NCBI GenBank assembly: GCA_026391515.1
Contig: JAPLEC010000436.1
Span: 1-17,106, forward strand
Source: Bacteroidia bacterium
GTDB lineage: Bacteria > Bacteroidota > Bacteroidia > Bacteroidales > VadinHA17
Length of the DNA: 17,106 nt
Direction of reading: 5' to 3'
In this document: positions 8,925 to 15,699 of the stretch, in pieces
Position numbering within the stretch: position 1 is the first letter of the stretch
How the letters are laid out: each line of letters starts with the position of its first letter
Program-made: the position numbers and the translations under genes
The notes under the pieces: generated by a model
Seen by the model: the letters and a program-made list of their open reading frames with translations, nothing else
Database searches by the model: none
Told to the model about the DNA's origin: nothing

Positions 8925-9024
8925 ACCCTGATTTTCAAATTTTCTGCTATTTCTGTATATTTTTTCGCTTCATAAGTGCTTGATTTTCTGCATTTATGAA
9001 AAAAAATGAAATTTTTTTGCTTTT

Positions 9025-9049
9025 TTTGTGTCACAAATTAGGTACTAAT
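9025..9049. promoter_or_regulatory. Two abutting palindromes, candidate operator
   Basis: TTTGTG-T-CACAAA (9025-9037) is a perfect dyad with 6-base arms, and ATTAG-GTA-CTAAT (9037-9049) is a perfect dyad with 5-base arms; they share one base. They sit about 70-95 bases before the GG-peptide start codon. The first also contains TGTCACA, which resembles the -35 element reported for some ECF sigma groups. A dimeric regulator site or an ECF promoter element is plausible. Confidence 0.45.
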
Positions 9050-9056
9050 GACATGT

Positions 9057-9106
9057 AGTATTGAAAGCTAAGAAAAAATGAATTATCCTGATTTAGTATC
9101 AATACT
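9057..9106 (+). repeat. Long-loop inverted repeat in the peptide gene leader
   Basis: AGTATTGA (9057-9064) pairs perfectly with TCAATACT (9099-9106) across a 34-base loop. The right arm is also part of a local palindrome AGTAT-CA-ATACT (9095-9106), so two alternative structures compete. It lies directly before the GG-peptide start and overlaps a near-match -7 box, TAGTATTG (9056-9063, one mismatch). Confidence 0.4.
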
Positions 9107-9120
9107 TAAAAATTAAAACT

Positions 9121-9258
9121 ATGAAAACCCTGAATTTCAAAAAGACTGAAAACATTTTTACCAAGTTTGCACTTACCAGTGAGGAAATGATTAATGTTCG
9201 CGGCGGCGCTCAAGGAGAACCAATAATATTACCACCAACTCCTCCAATCAAAATCTGA
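9121..9258 (+). CDS. Double-glycine leader peptide precursor with Pro-rich core
   Basis: This is a 45-residue precursor. Its leader ends FALTSEEMINVRGG, matching the C39 leader consensus: Leu -12, Thr -11, Glu -8, Met -7, Val -4, Gly -2, Gly -1 (Gly28-Gly29). Cleavage would free a 16-residue core, AQGEPIILPPTPPIKI, with five prolines, no cysteine or serine, one threonine, and near-neutral charge. The N terminus (MKTLNF) is typical of GG-leader natural product precursors of Bacteroidales. Lack of Cys argues against lanthionine or disulfide chemistry, and no modification enzyme is in the window, so the product may be an unmodified linear peptide. The likely processor and exporter is the C39 ABC/HlyD pair at 1612-5095. 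Bacteriocin or signal peptide roles are both possible. The start has no Shine-Dalgarno but an A-rich leader. Confidence 0.85.
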   Translation: MKTLNFKKTENIFTKFALTSEEMINVRGGAQGEPIILPPTPPIKI

Positions 9259-9470
9259 ATAAAGAATATTGTACCTGATAATACTGACAGGGAAAAGGAG
9301 ATAATAGTTTCGTTTGCGTTTGCAAATGATTGATATACAGCAGGTTAGAAATCTGCGATATAAGAGAAGCTAAAACAAGCTTTCAACAATGTGAAATAAT
9401 GTTGCTTGCATTAGGATATAATTTGATTTAGATAATTGAAAAATTTTAAAAATAGAAAAAGTGATTAATT
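9259..9470. other. Gap between the peptide gene and TPR gene, small stem-loops
   Basis: These 212 bases contain a stem-loop at 9311-9328 (CGTTTGC-gttt-GCAAATG, one G-T wobble) and a weaker one at 9340-9356 (GCAGG...TCTGC). Neither is followed by a U-run, so they are not canonical terminators. They could protect the 3' end of the peptide mRNA or lower read-through into the TPR gene. A TATAATTTG stretch (about 9417-9425) resembles a -7 box with one base missing. Confidence 0.35.
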
Positions 9471-10217
9471 ATGAAAACAATTGATTTTTCTTACTTCATT
9501 GAAAGGTATATTGCCGACGAGATGAATGAATCAGAAAAACTTTGGTTCCAGAAGGAACTGGATAGTAATGAAAAGCTTCGTGAAGAAGTTGCTTTACGGA
9601 AAAAAACTGAAGAAGTTCTTAAAGACCAGGATGTAATTCAATTACGTCATAAGCTTTTTGAAATCGAAAGGCAAAGAGCGGAAAAAGCCAGAGTCAATAA
9701 TCCCGGGAAACACTCGGCATTTAAGTATGCTGCTGTTATTGCAGGATTCATTTTAATAGGCAGCCTTGCATTGTTTAATACAAGGAACCTTTCAAATGAT
9801 GAAATCCTCAATAAATATTACAAATCGTATGAAGCTGTTTCAAGTTCACGATCTCAGCAAACTATCAACAACACTGATTATTCAACAGCAATTGAATATT
9901 ATAATATCCACGATTATAAGAATGCTGCTCGATTTTTCGCCAAAGTTCTGAATGACGACCCGGATAACATGGAATCGACAATGTTATACGGAGCTTCCAA
10001 TTTTGAAGATAAGAACTATCCGATAGCTGAGCAATCTTATACCAAAGTTATAAATAACAACAATAACCTTTATATAGAAGACGCGCACTGGTACCTTGCG
10101 TTATGTTATATACAAACTAACGAACAATCCAAAGCTGTTAAGCAACTGACTCTTATTAAGAATTCAGAGAGCATTTACCGCAAAGATGCCAGGAATATTC
10201 TGAAAAGAATAAAATAA
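9471..10217 (+). CDS. Membrane TPR protein with anti-sigma-like N terminus
   Basis: This is a 248-residue protein. The cytoplasmic N-terminal 80 residues (FIERYIADEMNESEKLWF...) resemble the short helical N-terminal domain found in many Bacteroidota anti-sigma and FecR-like regulators (F/Y-x-x-Y-x-x-x-E-M/L-x-x-x-E). One transmembrane helix is at about 84-102, followed by an exported domain with TPR-type helices (about 137-245, e.g. DYKNAARFFAKVLNDDPDN). No zinc-binding His-Cys-Cys motif is present. I infer it may hold the sigma factor at 5247 at the membrane until a periplasmic signal, or CHAT cleavage, frees it. That is not shown by sequence alone, and it could instead be a scaffold. The histidine kinase gene follows after 21 bases, probably in one operon. 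Confidence 0.75.
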   Translation: MKTIDFSYFIERYIADEMNESEKLWFQKELDSNEKLREEVALRKKTEEVLKDQDVIQLRHKLFEIERQRAEKARVNNPGKHSAFKYAAVIAGFILIGSLALFNTRNLSNDEILNKYYKSYEAVSSSRSQQTINNTDYSTAIEYYNIHDYKNAARFFAKVLNDDPDNMESTMLYGASNFEDKNYPIAEQSYTKVINNNNNLYIEDAHWYLALCYIQTNEQSKAVKQLTLIKNSESIYRKDARNILKRIK

Positions 10218-10238
10218 TTAATTATCAGGTTTTTTAAT

Positions 10239-11075
10239 ATGGAGGACCTCACTTTACATACTATGGGCCAGAGAGTTGAGAATGTTGCATTTAATTGCAA
10301 TGAGGGTAAAGTAGATGCTTCGCCTGCTACAAGTATGATTAATTGCCAGACAATATTGACAGGAATATCTCATGAAGTGAGAACTCACATGAATGCAATT
10401 GTTGCATTCTCATTTCTGATGGGCAGGAATGGTTGTGATGATTCGGAACGGGAAGAGTTCAGCAGCCAGATCCTCCTATCCTGCGAGCAGCTTATCGGCA
10501 TATTTGATAATTTTCTTGATTCAGCAATCATAGAAACGGGTAATTCAAAAGCTGATTTCAAGATTTGCAGACTAAACAATATTCTTGATGAACTTCTTTC
10601 TGAATTCAGGGAAATATTAAAGAAAGAAGCTCATGATGATATTACATTAGTCGTAGAAACCAGCATCACAGATGACACAGAAGTAGTTATTGATTCGAAC
10701 AGGGTGTTCAAAGTAATTCGCAGCTTGTTCCAGAATGCACTAAAAAATACTAAATCAGGGTATATCAAGATTGGTTACTATTTCAGGGACGATAAAGTAA
10801 CCTTTTATATTCTTGACTCCGGCCAGGGTTATTTCAAATGCAAAGAATTTCTTCATACTGAGGATTTGAATGAATCGCTTTCCAGATACAATGATACAGT
10901 TTCAGCGATAAATCTTACCCTGGCCAAAAAGCTAATTCAGATGCTGAGCGGCTCTTTATGGATTGAATGCAACGGTCTCACCGGTACAGGAATCTATTTT
11001 TCCATTCCGGTGAGAGTTGCCGAAAGCTCAGATATCAAAATAAATAAATATTTAAGCTCTATGATTGCAATTTAA
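10239..11075 (+). CDS. Soluble histidine kinase without a sensor domain
   Basis: This is a 278-residue kinase core. A short N-terminal segment (1-38) with no transmembrane helix or PAS domain leads into the HisKA helix with phospho-acceptor His45 (SHEVRTHMNA). The ATPase domain carries N-box Asn166 (LFQNALKNT), G1 box DSGQG (193-197) and G2 box GTG (249-251). The usual Pro of SHE.RTP is His here. Histidine kinases transfer phosphate to a receiver domain; no receiver or response regulator is fused or adjacent, and the only one in the window is the fragment at 16907. Sensing may come from a partner, perhaps the membrane TPR protein encoded 21 bases upstream. Start chosen at the first ATG; the one eight codons later is possible. 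Confidence 0.85.
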   Translation: MEDLTLHTMGQRVENVAFNCNEGKVDASPATSMINCQTILTGISHEVRTHMNAIVAFSFLMGRNGCDDSEREEFSSQILLSCEQLIGIFDNFLDSAIIETGNSKADFKICRLNNILDELLSEFREILKKEAHDDITLVVETSITDDTEVVIDSNRVFKVIRSLFQNALKNTKSGYIKIGYYFRDDKVTFYILDSGQGYFKCKEFLHTEDLNESLSRYNDTVSAINLTLAKKLIQMLSGSLWIECNGLTGTGIYFSIPVRVAESSDIKINKYLSSMIAI

Positions 11076-11120
11076 TTTTCACTAAATAGCAATGTCTGTA
11101 TTTAGCTGAGCTTGAGTTCG

Positions 11121-11148
11121 AAATGGCCGTCATCGAAGATGGCCATTT
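11121..11148. terminator. Bidirectional terminator hairpin
   Basis: AAATGGCC (11121-11128) and GGCCATTT (11141-11148) form a perfect 8-base stem with a 12-base loop that can pair further (ATC-GAA-GAT). It is followed by T in the plus direction and sits between two convergent genes, directly against the stop codon of the OmpA-family gene. Confidence 0.65.
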
Positions 11149-13083
11149 TCATTTGCGGGCTACGACTTTTACTTCAGTCCGCCTGTTCATTTTCCTGCCT
11201 TCAAATGTTACATTATCACCAATAGGCAAAGTATTGCCATATCCTTTATGCTGAAGCCGATCTGACGATATCCCTTTGTTTATAAGGTAATTAACAACTG
11301 AAAGTGCCCGTTTTTCTGATAACACCAGATTATATTCGTCCGTACCTGTTGAATCAGTGTACCCTCCAATTTCTACAATAAGATCTTTATTATAAGTTAA
11401 AAGATCTGTCAGGTTATTTAATTCTTCCACTGATTCCTTTTTCAATTCCCATGAATCAATTTCATAAAAAACATTTGACAGCAGCATCCTCTCTCCCACT
11501 TTTGCAGGACGTAAATTGATTCTTTTAATAAAAGGTTCAACAACTGAATGACTTCCTTCGAACATAAAATTCTCTGAATAAAAAAGATAACCTGGTTTTG
11601 TGACATTAATACCATAGTTATATCCCGATGGAAGACAGACCAGGAAGTTGCCATCATCATCAGTAGTACTTTTAATTGTTACCCTGTTGGTAGAAAGATT
11701 AATTAGTTCGTAACCGGCTTTCAATAATTTGCCTGTTTCATTATCTGATACTTTTCCTTTCAGATAGGCGACCGGATTCGGACGAACCGCTTCATCAAGC
11801 TTGAAGTAAAAAATATCCTTTCCGTTTTTAACATCTCTTTTTGAAGAAAAATAGGCCTTTTGTCCAGTTGCATCAATTACCAGTCCCATTTCATCGTTTG
11901 CCGTATTAATGGGATAACCAAGGTTCTTAGGTTCTGACCATGAACTGTCATTGTTCATTCTGGTGAGGTAGATATCTAAACCGCCCATGCCGGGTCTTCC
12001 ATCAGATGCAAAATATAAAGTTCTCCCATCAAAATGAATAAATGGCGACATTTCATCACCGTCGGTATTTATGTTCTTGCCCATATTGACCGGACCGGAC
12101 CATTTTCCTTTCTTCGACAGAATAGAGCACCACAGGTCTTTCCCGCCAAAGCCACCGGGCCGGTTGCTTGAGAAAATAAGAAAATTGCCGTCACTGCTTA
12201 TGGATGGTGTTGATTCCCATGATGACGTATTAACAGGCGATCCAAGATTATATGGCATCGACCAGTGTCCATTTGTATAAGCTGCAAAGTATATATCACA
12301 ACTGCCCAGACCACCTGGTCTTTCGCATGCTGTAAAATACATGTAATTACCATTTGATGAAAGTGACTGAGCTCCTTCATTAGACTTTGTATTAAGCGGT
12401 TCACCGGCATTGATTGCCTTTGCCCAGCCACTGTCAGAATGTGAGCTAAGGTAAAAATCCTCCTGTGAATTGCTCATGCCAAATTGATTATAGCCATTAG
12501 ATACCTGGCGTGTGAACATCAGCGTCTGACCATCTACTGTTATTGAAGGCCAGTATTCATCATCAGAAGTATTTATTGCAGCCCCCACGCTGACAGGATT
12601 GAATGATACCGGATTCTTGATTGCAACAATTGCAAACTCGCAATTTTTAATATTCCTGGCAGCAAGGCGTTTGTTTTTTTCTGAATTACCCTTATTTCTT
12701 AAATAGATCTTATAATGAGTTAAGGCATTCTGGTAATCATCTGACATCATTTCGGCATTTGCAAGACTAAAAAAAACAGGCTTATAAGAAGTTGAATCAA
12801 TCTTTACTGCACTCTGATAATTCGAAGCAGCTTCAGCAAATCTCTTTTCCTTGGTATAAAGCTCACCGAGCATCATAAATGCTTCATAGAAAGTATTGTC
12901 TGCTTTCAAAGCCTCTTTAAAAAAGATCTCAGCATTAGGATAATCCACATAATCGTAATACGACATACCCTCATTGTAGGCTTTCAACGCCTTGCTTGAC
13001 TCTGTGTGCAAAGCCTGTGAAAATACGTTCCTTGATGACGAGCAGGATACAAAAAAGACGGCTATTAATAAAAGGTACCTCAT
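11149..13083 (-). CDS. PorE-like OmpA-family lipoprotein (TPR, PD40 propeller, CRD, OmpA_C)
   Basis: This 644-residue protein has a lipoprotein-type signal peptide (FFVSC, Cys14), TPR helices (about 35-150), a beta-propeller of PD40/WD40-like blades (about 165-430, repeated phrases such as ISSDGNFLIFSSNRPGG and FDGRTLYFASDGRPG), a carboxypeptidase-regulatory-like domain (about 440-525) and an OmpA C-terminal domain (about 535-644). The peptidoglycan-binding pair is visible: Asp577 (GYTDSTG) and Arg592 (LSEKRA), 15 apart as in known OmpA domains. This exact order matches PorE of the type IX secretion system, which anchors the machinery to peptidoglycan, but related lipoproteins with the same build exist, so the symbol is left empty. 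The gene starts seven bases after queE and is probably co-transcribed with it. Confidence 0.88.
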   Translation of the reverse strand: MRYLLLIAVFFVSCSSSRNVFSQALHTESSKALKAYNEGMSYYDYVDYPNAEIFFKEALKADNTFYEAFMMLGELYTKEKRFAEAASNYQSAVKIDSTSYKPVFFSLANAEMMSDDYQNALTHYKIYLRNKGNSEKNKRLAARNIKNCEFAIVAIKNPVSFNPVSVGAAINTSDDEYWPSITVDGQTLMFTRQVSNGYNQFGMSNSQEDFYLSSHSDSGWAKAINAGEPLNTKSNEGAQSLSSNGNYMYFTACERPGGLGSCDIYFAAYTNGHWSMPYNLGSPVNTSSWESTPSISSDGNFLIFSSNRPGGFGGKDLWCSILSKKGKWSGPVNMGKNINTDGDEMSPFIHFDGRTLYFASDGRPGMGGLDIYLTRMNNDSSWSEPKNLGYPINTANDEMGLVIDATGQKAYFSSKRDVKNGKDIFYFKLDEAVRPNPVAYLKGKVSDNETGKLLKAGYELINLSTNRVTIKSTTDDDGNFLVCLPSGYNYGINVTKPGYLFYSENFMFEGSHSVVEPFIKRINLRPAKVGERMLLSNVFYEIDSWELKKESVEELNNLTDLLTYNKDLIVEIGGYTDSTGTDEYNLVLSEKRALSVVNYLINKGISSDRLQHKGYGNTLPIGDNVTFEGRKMNRRTEVKVVARK

Positions 13084-13090
13084 AATTTTA

Positions 13091-13720
13091 TCAGGGGATA
13101 TTCATATACTTATGAACCTGAAGGGAAATTCTCCAGCTATGATTTTTCCTGACATAGTCGACAATTCCCGGAATGATTGCTTCAAATTTGACCCATTCAG
13201 GCTGCAGATATAACAGGCACTTTTTATTAACCATCTGGCGATATTTTTCAGCCCATTCAAGATCATCTTTTTCTTCAATAATTACTTTCAGTTCATCAGC
13301 AATTCTGCAAATTTTTTCATTCGCAGGCATATTCTTTTTCGGTGAAAGACATATCCAGTCCCATTTTCCGCTTAACGGATAAGCACCCGAAGTTTCAATA
13401 AAAGTACAAATTCTGTTCCTTTTTAATCCTGAACATAAATAATCGAGGTTCCACATCAATGGTTCACCACCTGTTACAACTACAGAATCTGTTCCGGAAT
13501 TTACAGCATTTGCAATTATTAAATCGGTATCAATCAAAGGGTGAAGCTCTGAATTCCAGGTAAATGGTGAATCACACCAGCTGCATCCCACATCACATCC
13601 GCCCAGCCGGATGAAATAGGCAGCCTTACCGGTATGAAAACCCTCACCCTGGATAGAATAAAACTCTTCAACTAATGGTAATCTTTCTCCTCCAGTGTTT
13701 TTTGATATTTTCTTAACCAT
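13091..13720 (-). CDS. queE: 7-carboxy-7-deazaguanine synthase (QueE), radical SAM
   Basis: QueE rearranges 6-carboxy-tetrahydropterin to 7-carboxy-7-deazaguanine in queuosine/preQ0 synthesis, using a [4Fe-4S] cluster and S-adenosylmethionine in the cytoplasm. The protein has 209 residues, normal for the family. It shows the early EEFYSIQGEG motif, the cluster motif Cys42-x3-Cys46-x2-Cys49 (GCDVGCSWCD), the TGGEP motif (83-87) and the typical end LQVHKYMNIP. No other queuosine gene is in the window. It lies first in an operon with the OmpA-family lipoprotein, a pairing with no obvious functional reason. Confidence 0.95.
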   Translation of the reverse strand: MVKKISKNTGGERLPLVEEFYSIQGEGFHTGKAAYFIRLGGCDVGCSWCDSPFTWNSELHPLIDTDLIIANAVNSGTDSVVVTGGEPLMWNLDYLCSGLKRNRICTFIETSGAYPLSGKWDWICLSPKKNMPANEKICRIADELKVIIEEKDDLEWAEKYRQMVNKKCLLYLQPEWVKFEAIIPGIVDYVRKNHSWRISLQVHKYMNIP

Positions 13721-13814
13721 AATAACTTCACTTAAAGGAGTTTAATTTAATTACGCTTTATATAACGAAATACGCCTGACAATATTTTATTTTTTGATTA
13801 TCAGAATAATAAAT

Positions 13815-15584
13815 TCATTTTGAAGATCCAAAAAGTAAGACGTATTCACGTCCTTCCGCAACTTTTACCCAGTTTTCAGGAATAATTTTCCAGTTATTCA
13901 ATGTAGCCGGATAAATAGTCTTTTTTGCTTCAATGGATTTGAGAATATAATATCTCAGATCGCGGTCCGTTGATGATACAACCCTCGAACGAAGCTCCTC
14001 TTTTCTTATTCCCGCTCCTTCTGTAAAATGTCCTCCGCCTCCGTTTCCACGGTAAGAATTGACAGCTACTTTATATATTTTTTGCTTTTCAAATGGTCGT
14101 CCATCGCTAAACGACTTAATAGTAACACGTTTACCTTCCGGTTTACTAACATCTACTATGTAATCGATACCTGCTGCGGAATCGAAATTATATGGCTGAT
14201 TCAATAGCCATGCTTTGCCATTGTTGAGAACAGGTTTTCTGTCTTTTCCAAGTCTTAACCTTAGAAGAAAATCGCCGGGTTCTTTCATTGTATTCAACCA
14301 TTCTGAATAGGAATATTCAAGGTATTTATTTATCTCTTCACCAGTCAGATTCATGGTATAGAGCATGTTCTCAAACCTGTACAATTTAAACATATCTGCC
14401 ACTTTCACTGGTCCTCTGGCAATTTTTACATCGAACGATAATGGTGCTGCAAATGAAATATCAGCTCCGGTAATCTCCAGCTGGATTGAATGAATCATAT
14501 CGACAAATGCTGATGGGCCAAAATAGGCATCTCTCGAGGAAATGGTGGCAGCAGAATTGCTAATTACCTTGTTCACATAATTTATAACTGTTTCACTCTG
14601 TGGTTTGAACTTGTTAACAAATTCCAAATCGGGTTCAAAATCCTTTACCTCAATAAGTTTGCCGCTGCAGATTTTTTGTTTTTTACCTGTGATTTTATTT
14701 GGAGAAAATGTTACTGTAGCTTGTGCCAGGTTTTCTGACCTGCTCCCGCCATTCAGGATAAGGACAGTATCACCAGCAGAATTAACAAATTTTTCATTTG
14801 CAAGTTTATGATCGTGTCCGCAAAAAATAATATCAAATCCCGGGACGTTGAAAGCAATAGCAGCAGTGCCGTTTTCATCAGAGTGCGAGCCCTGCCTCTG
14901 GTTTTCATTTTCCTTTTCATAACCTGAATGAAAGAGTCCGACAACAAGGTCAGGTTTCTGTCTCAGAATCTCAGGCATCCAGATTTTTGCTGTTTCCGTC
15001 ATATCCCTGAATTCAATTCCGGAATAAAGCTCTTCAGGCAGCCACTCAGTGATCTGTGGTGTTATTAGTCCCATAACAGCAATTCTGATATTATTTTTCT
15101 GGACAATAACATATGGTGTAAAATAAGGTTTGCCGGTTTTAATGTCAACAGCATTTGCTGCAAGCAGAGGGAAATTGTAATCTTTTGAAAGCCTGTCATA
15201 TACCTTATGTCCTGCTTCAATATCATGATTCCCGACTGAACCTGCATCAAAACCAAGCCAGTTCATGGCTTCACTTAATAAATGAGGTGAGACGGTGTCA
15301 ATGAAGTTATAATAGTATACTTCCGGTTGACCCTGAAGATTATCTCCATTATCAAGAAGGAAAACCTCAGCTTTCTTTTCTCTTAAACTCTTAATATAGC
15401 TGGCAGAATTTGCTAGCGAAGCATCCAGCTTTTCCATTTCAATGAAATCGTAAGGCAGTATAACTCCGTGAAGATCTGTTGTTTCAAGGATTATAATACT
15501 TAGTTCTTCACTCTTTCTGCATGATAATAGTGACAATATAAACAGGAAGATGATTGTGGCAATTTTTATTGATCTGCATTTCAT
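13815..15584 (-). CDS. 5'-nucleotidase / cyclic-nucleotide phosphodiesterase family lipoprotein
   Basis: This 589-residue metallophosphoesterase resembles UshA and CpdB and probably releases phosphate and nucleosides from nucleotides outside the cytoplasm. A lipoprotein signal is clear (ILSLLSC, Cys22). Metal-binding motifs are in order: TTDLHG (Asp37, His39), DNGD (78-81), GNHD (118-121), His219 (LFHSG) and GHDH (256-259). The C-terminal 5'-nucleotidase domain (about 335-545) ends near a GNGGGGHF loop involved in substrate binding. Whether it prefers 5'-nucleotides or 2',3'-cyclic nucleotides cannot be decided by eye. It stands alone: 94 bases separate it from queE downstream, and the NamZ-like gene upstream is divergent. 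Confidence 0.9.
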   Translation of the reverse strand: MKCRSIKIATIIFLFILSLLSCRKSEELSIIILETTDLHGVILPYDFIEMEKLDASLANSASYIKSLREKKAEVFLLDNGDNLQGQPEVYYYNFIDTVSPHLLSEAMNWLGFDAGSVGNHDIEAGHKVYDRLSKDYNFPLLAANAVDIKTGKPYFTPYVIVQKNNIRIAVMGLITPQITEWLPEELYSGIEFRDMTETAKIWMPEILRQKPDLVVGLFHSGYEKENENQRQGSHSDENGTAAIAFNVPGFDIIFCGHDHKLANEKFVNSAGDTVLILNGGSRSENLAQATVTFSPNKITGKKQKICSGKLIEVKDFEPDLEFVNKFKPQSETVINYVNKVISNSAATISSRDAYFGPSAFVDMIHSIQLEITGADISFAAPLSFDVKIARGPVKVADMFKLYRFENMLYTMNLTGEEINKYLEYSYSEWLNTMKEPGDFLLRLRLGKDRKPVLNNGKAWLLNQPYNFDSAAGIDYIVDVSKPEGKRVTIKSFSDGRPFEKQKIYKVAVNSYRGNGGGGHFTEGAGIRKEELRSRVVSSTDRDLRYYILKSIEAKKTIYPATLNNWKIIPENWVKVAEGREYVLLFGSSK

Positions 15585-15675
15585 AAGCTGAAATTATTTC
15601 GTCCTATAAACATAGGAAAGAATTTCATTTTATTTATAAAAAATATGTGATACATCATTTCAGTTTGTGAAATGG

Positions 15676-15683
15676 TATATTTG
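15676..15683 (+). promoter_or_regulatory. Candidate -7 box TATATTTG for the NamZ-like gene
   Basis: This is an exact TAnnTTTG match ending 16 bases before the start codon, which would leave a very short mRNA leader. The expected TTTG at -33 is not seen at normal spacing. Confidence 0.4.
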
Positions 15684-15699
15684 TATACTGATTTAGAAA

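Larger units (their letters stand above)
8885..9120. other. Divergent intergenic control region (CHAT / GG-peptide)
   Basis: These 236 very AT-rich bases contain a -7 box for the CHAT gene and, nearer the peptide gene, a cluster of dyad-symmetric sequences (9025-9049, 9057-9106). No ORF or RNA gene is evident. It is the most obvious control point of the cluster. Confidence 0.6.

Noticed and set aside
9025..9037. CRP/FNR binding site
   Set aside because: The dyad has a one-base spacer rather than the TGTGA-N6-TCACA layout, and no such regulator is in the window; left as a generic palindrome.
9327..9374. Tiny ORF MIDIQQVRNLRYKRS after the GG peptide, as a second precursor
   Set aside because: Only 15 codons, no GG leader, no start context; nothing supports translation.
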